Below, piece after piece: positions 17,180-25,973 of a stretch of DNA of 64,000 nucleotides. Source of the DNA: an uncultured Lachnospiraceae bacterium. GTDB lineage: Bacteria; Bacillota; Clostridia; Lachnospirales; Lachnospiraceae. A model generated the notes under the pieces. The model did no database searches. It worked only from the letters and a program-made list of their open reading frames with translations, and was not told the origin of the DNA. Made by a program: the position numbers and the translations under genes. Within the stretch, counting starts at the first letter, position 1. Every line of letters starts with the position of its first letter. The stretch is taken from NCBI GenBank assembly GCA_910578825.1, contig CAJTSB010000002.1, positions 74,051-138,050 on the forward strand, read 5' to 3'.

Positions 17180-18121
17180 CTAATTGGATTCCATAAAAAT
17201 CTTCATGGGTCGGATATCCCTGCGGGATTCCTCCCACCGGTAAATACCGATAAACGCATGATTGCTGTCATAGACGCGTAATGTATGGCTCTTGTACTGC
17301 TCATTCCAGTTGCAAATCCAATCGGGTTTTAAGGGACTCCCATTATAAAGCAATCTGGAAAATTCCTCTCTCACCCGGATCTGCGGATGCTGCATAAATA
17401 CGCTGTCCGTATTATAAATGAAATCCGCAAAGTCTTCCCGCACAAATTCCCTATCCGTATGACCTGCACGGACAATCTGTGCCTGCGCCTCAATCTCAGA
17501 AAGCCTGATTGCATTCTCAATGTTAAAATCCGCCACTCTCGTACGCAGCAGGGATTCCATACAACCGCCGCAGCCCGCCAGATTCCCGATATCATGGCAC
17601 AAGGTACGGATATAAGTGCCCTTAGAGCAGTGTACGCGCATCTTTATCCTCGGAATCGCAACCTCCAGAATATCAATGGAAAAAATCTTTACTTCGCGCG
17701 GCCTGCGCTCCACTTCCACGCCTGCCCGCGCCAAATCGCAAAGTTTCTTCCCATTTACTTTCAGCGCAGAATACATGGGCGGAATCTGGGAATAATCTCC
17801 CACAAACCCATCAATAATCTTTCCAAGCTCCGTCTCCGTACACAATACCTGCGATTCTGCAAGCACCGTTCCGGATATATCCTGCGTATCAGTAGTCTTT
17901 CCTAAAAGCAGTATCGTTTCATATTCTTTGTCCTTATCCGTAAGCAAATCACAGACCCTTGTCGCTTTGCCAAGGCAGACAGGCAGTACCCCCTCCGCAT
18001 CGGGATCCAGAGTCCCGGTATGCCCGATCTTTTTCTGTCTAAAAATTCCACGGAGTTTCGCCACCACATCATGGGACGTAAATCCCTTTTCCTTGTACAC
18101 ATTGATAATTCCATTAATCAT
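17180..18121 (-). CDS. truB: tRNA pseudouridine(55) synthase
   Basis: Modifies U55 in the T-loop of tRNAs. The catalytic motif GHTGTLDPDAEGVLP and the later KGTYIRTLCHDIG are intact; a PUA-like tail follows. The frame opens at 18178, but the family begins at MINGIINVYKEKG, which is 18121; that ATG overlaps the nrnA stop by eight bases (ATGATTAA), implying translational coupling. Length 313 residues. Confidence 0.97.
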   Translation of the reverse strand: MINGIINVYKEKGFTSHDVVAKLRGIFRQKKIGHTGTLDPDAEGVLPVCLGKATRVCDLLTDKDKEYETILLLGKTTDTQDISGTVLAESQVLCTETELGKIIDGFVGDYSQIPPMYSALKVNGKKLCDLARAGVEVERRPREVKIFSIDILEVAIPRIKMRVHCSKGTYIRTLCHDIGNLAGCGGCMESLLRTRVADFNIENAIRLSEIEAQAQIVRAGHTDREFVREDFADFIYNTDSVFMQHPQIRVREEFSRLLYNGSPLKPDWICNWNEQYKSHTLRVYDSNHAFIGIYRWEESRRDIRPMKIFMESN

Positions 18122-19067
18122 GAAGCTGCCTTTCGATTTCCTCACAAATTTTGCCGTAAATCTCTTCCGGCGTGCCAACCATTGTAACGCCTGCGGCTCT
18201 CACATGTCCTCCGCCTTTATATTTCATGGCGATATCAGCAACATTTACTTTCCCATTCGAGCGCAAACTAACCTTCCACGTATGGTCGTCGTTTTCATAG
18301 AGAAAAATTGCCGCCTCCACGCCTTTTGTCACGCGAAGCTGATTGACAATGCCGTCCAAATGTTTGGGCAATACCTGAAACCGTTCCATTTCCTTTAACT
18401 CCACTGCTGTTCCAATTACTGCGCCATTTAACATAAGCCTGCTGTTCAAAAGCGCCTGCCCTAAAATCTGATTCTGTGCAAACGTCTTTGTGTAGAACGT
18501 GTCGTCAATGATTTGCGAGAAATCAATGCCTTTCTCCATCAGTACCCCCGCGGTATTCATGGTCTTTGCAGATGTGCTGGAATATTGGAATACCCCGGTG
18601 TCATGCACCATTCCCACATAAATACATTCCGCAATTTCCTTCGTAATCTTCTCTTCCTCAAGCAGTTCAAATACCAGCTCTGAGGTAGAGCTAGCCTCAG
18701 GAAAAATATAATTTTCATCCGCGAAATTACAGTTGCTCACATGATGGTCGATGCAAACCGTCTTTTTCGCCGTCTTAAAATATTTGACGGCCTCTCCCAG
18801 ACGTCCCTCCTCCCCGCAATCCTGTACAATGCACAAATCATACGCAAAATCTTTCTCACAGGAATTGCATATCTTATCAGAATTCTTCAGGAATTTAAAG
18901 ATATTGGGAATCGGTTCCAGATAGACGTCCGCCTGAATCTGTGGAAACCAGGTCGCAATATAATTATACGTTGCCAGGCAGGAACCCACACAGTCGCCGT
19001 CCGGCCTCACGTGGCCTGCAATGGCAACTGTCTTTACCTGCGCCAGCAAAGATGCCAAATCCTTCAT
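18114..19067 (-). CDS. nrnA: DHH/DHHA1 oligoribonuclease/pAp phosphatase
   Basis: Degrades nanoRNAs and dephosphorylates pAp. The DHH-family metal sites are visible: HVRPDGDCVGS near the start, VQDCGEEGRLGE, the DHH in IDHHVSN and GMVHDTGVFQYS; the DHHA1 substrate-binding GGGHVRAAG lies near the C-terminus. The GTG at 19076 is less likely than the ATG at 19067, which GAGGAG precedes by eight to nine bases. It lies between rbfA and truB, as in many Firmicutes. Confidence 0.96.
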   Translation of the reverse strand: MKDLASLLAQVKTVAIAGHVRPDGDCVGSCLATYNYIATWFPQIQADVYLEPIPNIFKFLKNSDKICNSCEKDFAYDLCIVQDCGEEGRLGEAVKYFKTAKKTVCIDHHVSNCNFADENYIFPEASSTSELVFELLEEEKITKEIAECIYVGMVHDTGVFQYSSTSAKTMNTAGVLMEKGIDFSQIIDDTFYTKTFAQNQILGQALLNSRLMLNGAVIGTAVELKEMERFQVLPKHLDGIVNQLRVTKGVEAAIFLYENDDHTWKVSLRSNGKVNVADIAMKYKGGGHVRAAGVTMVGTPEEIYGKICEEIERQLHD

Positions 19068-19084
19068 AATGCACACTCCTCATT

Positions 19085-19465
19085 TCAATCTATGATTTCC
19101 TCGCTGTCACTACGAGGACGATTTACATCATCAATCATTTTCGACATATTTACGCCATACTCAATCGACTGGTCTAAGATAAAGCGTATCTCCGGTGTAT
19201 TCCTCAGGTTGATGTTCTTGGCCAGCATCCTGCGGATATACCCTTCCGCACTCTTGAGCCCTGCAATCGTATCCTGCTGGGATTTCTCATCTCCCAGCAC
19301 ACTGATATACGCCTTACAGCTCTTCAAATCCGGCGCTACTTCAACGGAAACGACCGAAGTAAGCGGATTGATCCGGGGGTCTTTGATTTCTCCGCGGATA
19401 ATGTTGCTAAGTTCGCGCATCACCTCGCCGTTGATTCTTGTATTCTTTATGCTGTTTTTTCTCAT
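19085..19465 (-). CDS. rbfA: Ribosome-binding factor A
   Basis: A 126-residue KH-fold factor for late 30S maturation and 16S 5'-end processing. Characteristic segments are ELSNIIRGEIKDPR, TSVVSVEVAPDLKSCKAYISV and LRNTPEIRFILDQSIEYG. The start has AAGGAG eleven bases upstream. It is cotranscribed with infB (33-base gap) and nrnA. Confidence 0.97.
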   Translation of the reverse strand: MRKNSIKNTRINGEVMRELSNIIRGEIKDPRINPLTSVVSVEVAPDLKSCKAYISVLGDEKSQQDTIAGLKSAEGYIRRMLAKNINLRNTPEIRFILDQSIEYGVNMSKMIDDVNRPRSDSEEIID

Positions 19466-19497
19466 TTTCTGCCTTACTCCTTCTTTGCTTCAGGCAT

Positions 19498-22350
19498 TTA
19501 GCGCGGCACCTCCACCATGATATAGGATTCTACCACGTCAAGCTCCTGAATATCATTAAAGCCATCAAATACCAGGCCACACTCATAGCCTGCCCTTACT
19601 TCCTTCACATCATCCTTAAAACGTTTCAAAGATGCAAGATCTCCTTCGAAAATCTGCTCTCCCTCTCTGGAAATACGAACTTTGCATCCTCTCTGGAAGG
19701 TACCGTCCAATACATAGGATCCCGCAATATTTCCAACGCCGGAGGCTTTGAAAATCTGACGGATTTCCGCGTGTCCAAGCACTTTCTCCTCAAATACCGG
19801 ATCCAGCATACCCTTCATCGCCGCCTGTACATCCTCAATCGCGTTATAGATGACCTTATACAGCCTCATATCTACGCCCTCGCGCTCCGCCGTTGCCTTT
19901 GCCGTCACATCCGGACGTACATTAAATCCAATAATAATCGCATTGGATGCGGATGCAAGGCTTACGTCCGATTCGTTGATGGCGCCTACGCCGCCATGGA
20001 TAACTTTCACCATAACTTCCTCGTTGGAAAGTTTTACCAGACTCTGTTTTACCGCCTCGACAGAACCCTGTACGTCTGCCTTTACGATAATCGGAAGTTC
20101 CTTGATATTTCCTGACTGAATCTGTGAAAACAAATCGTCTAAGGACATTCTTGCTTTCGTATCTTCCAGCATCCGTTCACGCCCTTCAGAAATGAAGGTA
20201 TCTGCAAAACTCTTCGCCTCGCGCTCAGAATCCATACATACAAAGATTTCCCCTGCATTCGGCACGTTATTCAAACCTAATATTTCCACCGGCGTAGAAG
20301 GAGTCGCCTCTTTTACACGCCTGCCTTTGTCATCAATCATTGCTCTTACCCTGCCATAACAGCTTCCGCAGGCAATGGGCTGACCCACTTTCAATGTTCC
20401 CTTCTGTACAAGAACCGTTGCTACAGATCCACGTCCTTTGTCGAGCTGTGCTTCAATCACAAGTCCACGCGCATTGCGCCGGGAATTTGCTTTCAGCTCA
20501 CATACCTCCGCCGTCAGCAATACCATTTCAAGCAGGGAATCAATTCCTTCATGGGTATGTGCGGACACCGGTACAAAAATAGTGCTTCCGCCCCAGTCCT
20601 CCGGAATCAGCTCGTATTCCGCAAGCTCCTGTTTTACGCGCTCAATATTTGCGCTTGGCTTATCAATCTTATTGATTGCCACGATGATTTCAACCTCAGC
20701 CGCTTTGGCATGGCTGATTGCCTCTACCGTCTGCGGCATAACGCCGTCGTCTGCGGCAACAACGAGAATGGCAATATCCGTAGCATTTGCTCCACGCATA
20801 CGCATAGCGGTAAATGCCTCGTGTCCCGGCGTATCCAGGAACGTAATTTTCTCTCCATTGCACTCTACCATATAAGCGCCGATATGCTGCGTAATTCCTC
20901 CCGCCTCTTTATCAATGACATGCGTATCACGAATTGCATCCAAAAGCGATGTCTTACCATGGTCAACATGACCCATAACGCAGACAACCGGAGGACGTTT
21001 TTCCATTGCTGTTTCATCCTCGCCTTCCTCTTTCAACAGCTCTGCAATCACGTCTACCTTCTCCTCCATCTCACAGATGCAGTTGAACTCCAGTGCAATC
21101 TCTTCGGCTGTGGCATAATCAATTTCATTGTTTACCGTCACGATATTTCCCTGAAGAAATAATTTCTTGATAATTGCAGACGCCTGAACTTTCATGCGGT
21201 CAGCAAATTCTTTAATCGTCATCTTTTCCGGAAGCGTAATCGTCTTAATTGTATCTTCCTCTTTCTTCTGCGGCTGCGGTGCGGGCTGCTGATTCTTCTT
21301 TCCTCTGGTTTTCTTTTCCAGATTATCAAATCTCTCCTTCTTCCTGCCCATCAGTTCTTTCTCATGACGCTGGTTACCTTTGCGGTTGTCGCGCTCTCTG
21401 CTCTCTTTTCCTCTTGTCTCTTCCATGCCGGACGGACTATTCTGGTTTAACTTATTAATTTCCTGCTCAAAACGGCTCTTCTGATTCGGACGTCCATTCT
21501 GATAATTTCGGTTATTGCGGTCTCCCTGCGGTCTTCCATTACGGTCTCCCTGCGGTCTTCCATTTCTATCTCCCTGTGGCCTTCCATTGCGGTCTCCCTG
21601 CGGTCTTCCGTTTCTATCTCCTTGTGGTCTTCCGTTACGGTCCCCCTGCGGTCTTCCATTGCGATCTCCCTGCGGCCTTCCGTTACGGTCTCCCTGAGGC
21701 CTTGCCGGACGTTCTTCCTGGGTTCTGACAACATTCTCCCTGGGTCTTTCCGCGTGTTCGCCCTGAGCCTTTATCGTATGTTCTGTTGCCGGTTTTGCAG
21801 CATTATCCTGTGGTTTAGCAAGACGCTGTTCTTCCTGCGGTTTTGCCGCGTGTTCGCCCTGTGGTCTCACCGGACGCTGTTCGCCCTGCGGCCTTGGGTT
21901 TCTGTCTCCCTGCGGTCTTGCCGGGCGCTGCTCTCCCTGCGGCCTCATCGGACGCTTTTTCGCCGTCTTGCTGTTTTGAGGATTAAATACAGCCGTAATA
22001 CTTGATTTCTTTTTCGGACGTTCCTGAGGCTTGCCAGATTCCTGTGCGGACGTCTTTTCCTCCGCCTGAGGCGCTGCCTTTTCCGGCGTCTCCTGTGAAA
22101 CGGCCTTGGCTGGCGTTTGCTGCATCTGTGGCTTTTCCGGCGCTGCCTGCGCCACCGTGCTCTGCGGCTGCTCTTTTTTGCCGCCCGCTGCCTGGCCTGC
22201 AAACTTTTTCTTTACCATTTCAATAACGTCATCCTCAATCGAACTGCTTGCCGTTTTGCCGGTAATATCCTTTTCTGCAAGGAATTTAATCACTTCCTTC
22301 GATTCCATGTTCAATTCATTTGCAAGTGCATATATTCTCATTTTTGCCAT
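19498..22350 (-). CDS. infB: Translation initiation factor IF-2
   Basis: A GTPase that brings fMet-tRNA to the ribosome. The 950 residues have an IF2_N helical subdomain at the start, a long disordered Arg/Pro/Gln/Gly-rich region (about 50-340) with eight RPQGDRNG units, a second IF2_N-like segment (about 375-425), then the GTPase domain (about 455-625) with GHVDHGKTSLLD, DTPGHEAF and NKIDKP, and the beta-barrel and IF2 domains to the C-terminus. GGAGG lies eight bases before the start. The core is standard; only the N-terminal extension is unusual in composition. Confidence 0.98.
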   Translation of the reverse strand: MAKMRIYALANELNMESKEVIKFLAEKDITGKTASSSIEDDVIEMVKKKFAGQAAGGKKEQPQSTVAQAAPEKPQMQQTPAKAVSQETPEKAAPQAEEKTSAQESGKPQERPKKKSSITAVFNPQNSKTAKKRPMRPQGEQRPARPQGDRNPRPQGEQRPVRPQGEHAAKPQEEQRLAKPQDNAAKPATEHTIKAQGEHAERPRENVVRTQEERPARPQGDRNGRPQGDRNGRPQGDRNGRPQGDRNGRPQGDRNGRPQGDRNGRPQGDRNGRPQGDRNNRNYQNGRPNQKSRFEQEINKLNQNSPSGMEETRGKESRERDNRKGNQRHEKELMGRKKERFDNLEKKTRGKKNQQPAPQPQKKEEDTIKTITLPEKMTIKEFADRMKVQASAIIKKLFLQGNIVTVNNEIDYATAEEIALEFNCICEMEEKVDVIAELLKEEGEDETAMEKRPPVVCVMGHVDHGKTSLLDAIRDTHVIDKEAGGITQHIGAYMVECNGEKITFLDTPGHEAFTAMRMRGANATDIAILVVAADDGVMPQTVEAISHAKAAEVEIIVAINKIDKPSANIERVKQELAEYELIPEDWGGSTIFVPVSAHTHEGIDSLLEMVLLTAEVCELKANSRRNARGLVIEAQLDKGRGSVATVLVQKGTLKVGQPIACGSCYGRVRAMIDDKGRRVKEATPSTPVEILGLNNVPNAGEIFVCMDSEREAKSFADTFISEGRERMLEDTKARMSLDDLFSQIQSGNIKELPIIVKADVQGSVEAVKQSLVKLSNEEVMVKVIHGGVGAINESDVSLASASNAIIIGFNVRPDVTAKATAEREGVDMRLYKVIYNAIEDVQAAMKGMLDPVFEEKVLGHAEIRQIFKASGVGNIAGSYVLDGTFQRGCKVRISREGEQIFEGDLASLKRFKDDVKEVRAGYECGLVFDGFNDIQELDVVESYIMVEVPR
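21514..21705. repeat. 24-bp tandem repeat within infB, eight copies
   Basis: Eight in-frame copies of a 24-base unit encode RPQGDRNG. Copies differ mainly at third positions, so the peptide is better conserved than the DNA, which suggests selection on the peptide rather than a very recent expansion. Confidence 0.85.
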
Positions 22351-22364
22351 ATTTACTACCTCCG

Positions 22365-22685
22365 TTATTCCGTTTTCTCTGCTAATTTCAACTTTTCCTC
22401 CAGGCTTTTGGCAAAGCCTTCATCAAGTACCGCTAAAGAAGCCCGAAACTCCTTGCCAATCGCATTTCCCAACGCTTCCTTCGATGCATACAAATACATT
22501 GGAACCTGATAAAAGGAACACATATTGCGAAACTTCTTTTTCGTATTCTCCGAGGCCTCCTCAGACACAACCACAAGAAATGCACTGCCGGATTTTACCG
22601 CTTTTTCTGTAGAAAATTCTCCACTTGCAATCCTTCCCGCTTTGGTTGCCAAACCAAGCATGGATAATATTTTATCCCTTTGCAA
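22365..22685 (-). CDS. ylxQ: L7Ae-family ribosomal-like protein YlxQ
   Basis: A small RNA-binding protein (106 residues) of the L7Ae/L30e/Gadd45 family, with the family signature LGLATKAGRIASGEF and later SEEASENTKKKF. It lies between rnpM and infB as in Bacillus. A TTG start at 22685, with GGAG ten bases upstream and overlap with the rnpM end, fits the expected N-terminus; the first ATG inside (22661) lacks a suitably placed site. Its cellular role is not well established; K-turn RNA binding is known for relatives. Confidence 0.9.
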   Translation of the reverse strand: MQRDKILSMLGLATKAGRIASGEFSTEKAVKSGSAFLVVVSEEASENTKKKFRNMCSFYQVPMYLYASKEALGNAIGKEFRASLAVLDEGFAKSLEEKLKLAEKTE

Positions 22686-22944
22686 TAATTTTCATCTCCT
22701 TTGTCAAATCCTCAATCACTTCCTGAGGTATTGCAGTTTTCAGTGACCGTTCCAGTCCTTTATTCTTAATTGCCTGTGCAAGACATTCTTCATTCGGACA
22801 TATATATGCGCCTCTCCCGTTCTTCTTGCCGATAACATCCAGAAGAATTTCATTTTCAGCAGTCTTGATAATACGAAACATTTCCTTCTTATTCTTCATT
22901 TCTCTGCATCCAACGCACTGACGCATGGGAACTTTCTTATTCAT
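22672..22944 (-). CDS. rnpM: RNase P modulator RnpM (YlxR, DUF448)
   Basis: A 90-residue nucleic-acid-binding protein of the YlxR family, reported in Bacillus subtilis to modulate RNase P. MRQCVGCREMKNK and GRGAYICPNEECL are the family signatures. The open frame runs to 23193, but those 83 extra codons lie on nusA; the ATG at 22944 overlaps the nusA stop (ATGAATAA) and begins MNKKVPMRQCVGC, so translation is likely coupled to nusA. Confidence 0.93.
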   Translation of the reverse strand: MNKKVPMRQCVGCREMKNKKEMFRIIKTAENEILLDVIGKKNGRGAYICPNEECLAQAIKNKGLERSLKTAIPQEVIEDLTKEMKIIAKG

Positions 22945-24196
22945 AAGACTGTTCCTCATCACCGCCCGGGGACGTTTCCTGATAATCAGACGTTTCTTCA
23001 AAATCATCTGCGTAACTGTCTTCTGCCGGCTCTTTATACTCATCTGCGTAACCTTCTTCGGAAGTTTGTTCATACCCATCCGTATAACCTTCTTCCTCAT
23101 ATGATTCCGCAAATTCATCATATTCTTCATAATCGTTCTCGTAGTCCATGAAGTCTCCGGCTTCCCTTGCCTGTGTTTCGCTCTTGATGTCAATCTTAAA
23201 TCCGGTTAGCCGCGCTGCAAGCCGCGCATTCTGTCCTTCTTTTCCGATTGCAAGGGATAATTGATAATCCGGTACGACAACTTTTGCTGTCTTCTCTTCC
23301 GCATCCGCGATAACGGAAATTACTTTTGCCGGGCTCAATGCATTCTCAATCAACATCGCCGCATTGTCGCTCCAATTGATAATATCTATCTTCTCTCCCC
23401 GAAGTTCATTGACAATAGCATTTACCCTGGCTCCATTAAGCCCCACACATGCTCCAACCGGATCCACATCCGGATCATTGCTCCATACCGCAATTTTCGT
23501 TCTGCTTCCTGCCTCTCTGGAAATGCTCCTGATTTCAACAATTCCTTCTTTTACCTCAGTTACTTCCGACTCAAAAAGACGTTTTACCAGTTCCGGATGT
23601 GTTCTGGACACCAGAATCTTCGGTCCTTTGGAGGTAGACTTTACTTCCAGAATATAGAGCTTAATCCGCTCCGTAGGCTGGAATACCTCGCCTTTTATCT
23701 GTTCATTCTCACTCAAAATGGCGTCTACCTTACCCAGGTTAATGCTGATGTTCTTGCCTACGTACCGCTGAACGATACCGGTCACGACATCTTTCTCTTT
23801 CTCATAATACTGATCATACAATACCTTGCGCTCTTCCTCACGAATTTTCTGCAGAATAACGTTTTTAGCATTCTGGGTAGCAATCCTGCCGAATTCTTTG
23901 GACTTTACTTCAATATTGACAATGTCGCCCACCTCATATTTGGAATCAATCATTTTGGCATTTCCCACGCTAATCTGCGTCACGTCGTCTTCCACCTGTT
24001 CCACAACTGTCTTCTCCGCATATACGTGGTATTCACATGTCTCAGGATTCATGTCTACCTTGATATTGTCCGACTTGCCAAAATGGTTTTTGCAGGCAGT
24101 GAGCAGTGAATTTTCAATTGCCTCCAACAGCGTTTCTTTGCTGATGTCCTTCTCCTTTTCCAGTATATTTAACGCTTCTAATAACTCATTGTTCAT
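22937..24196 (-). CDS. nusA: Transcription termination/antitermination factor NusA
   Basis: Binds RNA polymerase and nascent RNA. The 419 residues comprise an N-terminal polymerase-binding domain (1-125), an S1 domain (about 133-200), KH1 and KH2 (about 205-345, with DPVGACVGLNGARVNAIVNE and LAIGKEGQNARLAARLTG) and a 70-residue acidic, Tyr/Glu-rich tail with repeats of the EEGYTDGYEQ/SYADDFEE type. GGAGG precedes the start. Second gene of the operon after rimP; the acidic tail is an addition relative to the B. subtilis protein. Confidence 0.97.
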   Translation of the reverse strand: MNNELLEALNILEKEKDISKETLLEAIENSLLTACKNHFGKSDNIKVDMNPETCEYHVYAEKTVVEQVEDDVTQISVGNAKMIDSKYEVGDIVNIEVKSKEFGRIATQNAKNVILQKIREEERKVLYDQYYEKEKDVVTGIVQRYVGKNISINLGKVDAILSENEQIKGEVFQPTERIKLYILEVKSTSKGPKILVSRTHPELVKRLFESEVTEVKEGIVEIRSISREAGSRTKIAVWSNDPDVDPVGACVGLNGARVNAIVNELRGEKIDIINWSDNAAMLIENALSPAKVISVIADAEEKTAKVVVPDYQLSLAIGKEGQNARLAARLTGFKIDIKSETQAREAGDFMDYENDYEEYDEFAESYEEEGYTDGYEQTSEEGYADEYKEPAEDSYADDFEETSDYQETSPGGDEEQSYE

Positions 24197-24237
24197 TTCT
24201 TTATCCTCCTGAATTGTTTTCTGTTATTTGACGCATT

Positions 24238-24705
24238 TTAAAAGTTAAAAGCCAGACGAATCAGTGCAATCTCAGATTTTGCAAAAGTCATCTCTGTCTT
24301 ATCATCCATTTCTATCGTTACGTTATTGTCATCGTAGGATTTTAAGATTCCATAGAACTCCTTTTCCTTATTGATGGCGCGGTAAGTACGGATTTCCACT
24401 TCCTTTCCCATACTCCTGATATAATCTTTTTCTTTCTTCAAAGGCCTGCCCAGCCCTGGAGAGCTCACTTCAAAGATATAGGAACCCTCAACATAATCTT
24501 CCTCGTCCAGCAAATCACTCATTCTCCGACTTACAAGTTCACAATCGTCTACCGTAATCCCGCCTTCTTTATCTATATAAGCCCGCAGGTACCATTCACT
24601 GCCTTCCTTCACATACTCAACATCCACAAGTTCAAACTGGTACTCTTCTATGATAGGTTTTAACAGTTCTTCCGTCCTCTGCTCATAAATCTCTCTTCTC
24701 GACAT
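24238..24705 (-). CDS. rimP: Ribosome maturation factor RimP
   Basis: Needed for 30S assembly. The 155-residue protein contains the RimP segments LVDVEYVKEGSEWYLRAYID, DCELVSRRMSDLLD and SYIFEVSSPGLGRPL. The frame opens at 24783 inside the leader hairpin; the family start MSRREIYEQ (24705) is preferred, with AGGCAGG eight or so bases upstream. It is the first gene of the long translation operon. Confidence 0.96.
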   Translation of the reverse strand: MSRREIYEQRTEELLKPIIEEYQFELVDVEYVKEGSEWYLRAYIDKEGGITVDDCELVSRRMSDLLDEEDYVEGSYIFEVSSPGLGRPLKKEKDYIRSMGKEVEIRTYRAINKEKEFYGILKSYDDNNVTIEMDDKTEMTFAKSEIALIRLAFNF

Positions 24706-24751
24706 ATTACACCTGCCTTTCCTTTTCCGACTCCCTGTGTGTCCAACACAC

Positions 24752-24783
24752 AAAATTGAGAGTGGACTTTCGCCCACTCTCAA
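24752..24783 (-). terminator. Hairpin with U-tract in the rimP leader (attenuator candidate)
   Basis: CCACTCTCAA (24774-24783) and TTGAGAGTGG (24756-24765) form a perfect 10-bp stem, followed on the minus strand by TTTT. It lies between the promoter and the rimP start, so it could act as a conditional terminator. NusA feedback on its own operon is a plausible input, but that is inference. Confidence 0.65.
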
Positions 24784-24799
24784 GCCTTAGGTTATCTAG

Positions 24800-24827
24800 T
24801 TATCATATACATGATAGCACTTGACAA
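24800..24827 (-). promoter_or_regulatory. Promoter candidate of the rimP-nusA-infB operon
   Basis: A -35 TTGTCA (24822-24827) is followed after 16 bases by TGATAA (24800-24805). The -10 is imperfect. Position, about 17 bases before the leader hairpin, supports it. Confidence 0.5.
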
Positions 24828-24899
24828 TCTAAAATGCAAGGAAAACTGGAAATTATTTTATCTTAATTTTAACTATTCACGCAAAATTCTCCCCTTTAC

Positions 24900-24928
24900 T
24901 TGACAAGTTTTTTCTTATTTCATATACT
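24900..24928 (+). promoter_or_regulatory. Sigma-A promoter of the 25037 gene
   Basis: A consensus -35 TTGACA (24900-24905), a 17-base spacer and TATACT (24923-24928). The start point would be near 24935, giving a leader of about 100 bases. The 24784-25036 gap holds this promoter, the divergent rimP promoter and nothing else I can identify. Confidence 0.85.
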
Positions 24929-25036
24929 GTAAGAAAAGATATTTTGTTCTTGACTCCAGCTATATATACCAGATATAGCGATTGGAACATCTTCTTCCAA
25001 TCTTAGGAAAATCCAAACCAGAAGGGAGGTCAGAAT

Positions 25037-25885
25037 ATGGTACAATTCAATAATATAAATACAACAGAGAATACTGTACAGACAGTGAAAGCGCCTGTAG
25101 CAGCGACAGCAAATCAGGCAAATACATCGACCGATTCTGTCCGCAAAGAAATTCAGGGCAAGATTATGAACGCTCAGAAAAAGAGCCAGGAGCTTTCTCT
25201 CAACACAGAGATGACTGCGCAGGAACGAGAAAACAGGCGGCAGCAAATCCAACAGGAAATCAGTGATTTGAAACGTGAACTGCGGCTGCGTGAGGAAGAA
25301 GAAAAGAAAAAACAGCAGGAGGCCGAGAAAGCTGCTGCTCAAAAAGAAGAACGGCAAAAAGAAGCGTCCCGCAAAACTATCACAGAACAGGACGAGAATT
25401 CTAATGTCCAGCGTACGGACAACAAACCACAGACAGAAATCTCAGAACCAAATAACAGAACTCAGGCAAATGATTCCAATGCAGACGGAGAAGTCCGGGA
25501 GATTTTGCCGGAAGGATTGCACAATGTCGTTTCTAACGCCTCCAGCATAAGGCAATACCGCGTTATACAAAATGTTTCCGCACAGTTTCACAGAACTGCC
25601 AGCATTCAGGAATCAGAAATCAATCAGGATGCTGCCAGAGGGGCTGATGTGAAGGAATTAAAGGAAACACAGCGCAAGGCGTTCCAGAAAGAAACACAAC
25701 GGATGGAGACAATGCAGTCATTTATATTCGGAAATAAGAATAACCGGGCTGCAGAACAGGCAACTGGCGTACGCAATCATATTTCTCAGGGATTCAGGGA
25801 GAATGGTCTCTACAACAATAACGGTACGCTGTTTCGAAATAATTTCGAGTCTGTCCAAATGGATATTACGCTCTCCGGTATATAA
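25037..25885 (+). CDS. Hypothetical Gln/Glu-rich coiled-coil protein
   Basis: I do not recognise this 282-residue protein. It has no signal peptide or membrane segment. Residues 35-125 are highly charged and helix-prone, with heptad-like REEEEKKKQQEAEKAA runs that predict a coiled coil; 125-165 is Asn/Asp/Gln-rich and probably disordered; the C-terminal third is polar with scattered hydrophobics. It has a strong promoter, GGGAGG seven bases before the ATG, and its own terminator, so it is a single-gene unit and clearly expressed. The N-terminal MVQFNNINTTENTVQTVKAP and the Gln-rich helix recall structural or secretion-associated proteins, but that is only an impression. Confidence 0.8.
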   Translation: MVQFNNINTTENTVQTVKAPVAATANQANTSTDSVRKEIQGKIMNAQKKSQELSLNTEMTAQERENRRQQIQQEISDLKRELRLREEEEKKKQQEAEKAAAQKEERQKEASRKTITEQDENSNVQRTDNKPQTEISEPNNRTQANDSNADGEVREILPEGLHNVVSNASSIRQYRVIQNVSAQFHRTASIQESEINQDAARGADVKELKETQRKAFQKETQRMETMQSFIFGNKNNRAAEQATGVRNHISQGFRENGLYNNNGTLFRNNFESVQMDITLSGI

Positions 25886-25909
25886 TATTACAACCTATGT
25901 CCAATCATA

Positions 25910-25935
25910 ACCACCGGCTTTGCCGGTGGTTTTCT
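25910..25935 (+). terminator. Intrinsic terminator of the 25037 gene
   Basis: ACCACCGGC (25910-25918) and GCCGGTGGT (25922-25930) form a perfect GC-rich 9-bp stem with a three-base loop, followed by TTTCTC, 25 bases after the stop. It lies between two convergent genes but lacks a T-run on the minus strand. Confidence 0.88.
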
Positions 25936-25973
25936 CAAACTCTATAAGGGCTTATTACCGATGCTGGAACGGC

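Noticed and set aside
21514..21705. Possible CRISPR array
   Set aside because: The 24-base units are contiguous, without spacers, and encode an in-frame peptide of IF-2.
21515..22226. Long plus-strand open frames opposite infB, including a Pro/Leu/Arg-rich repeat protein
   Set aside because: They mirror the GC-rich repeats of infB, have no ribosome binding site, and infB itself is unmistakable.
22945..23193. N-terminal extension of RnpM by 83 residues
   Set aside because: Lies inside nusA in another frame, is Lys/Met-rich and non-conserved; the ATG overlapping the nusA stop gives the family length.
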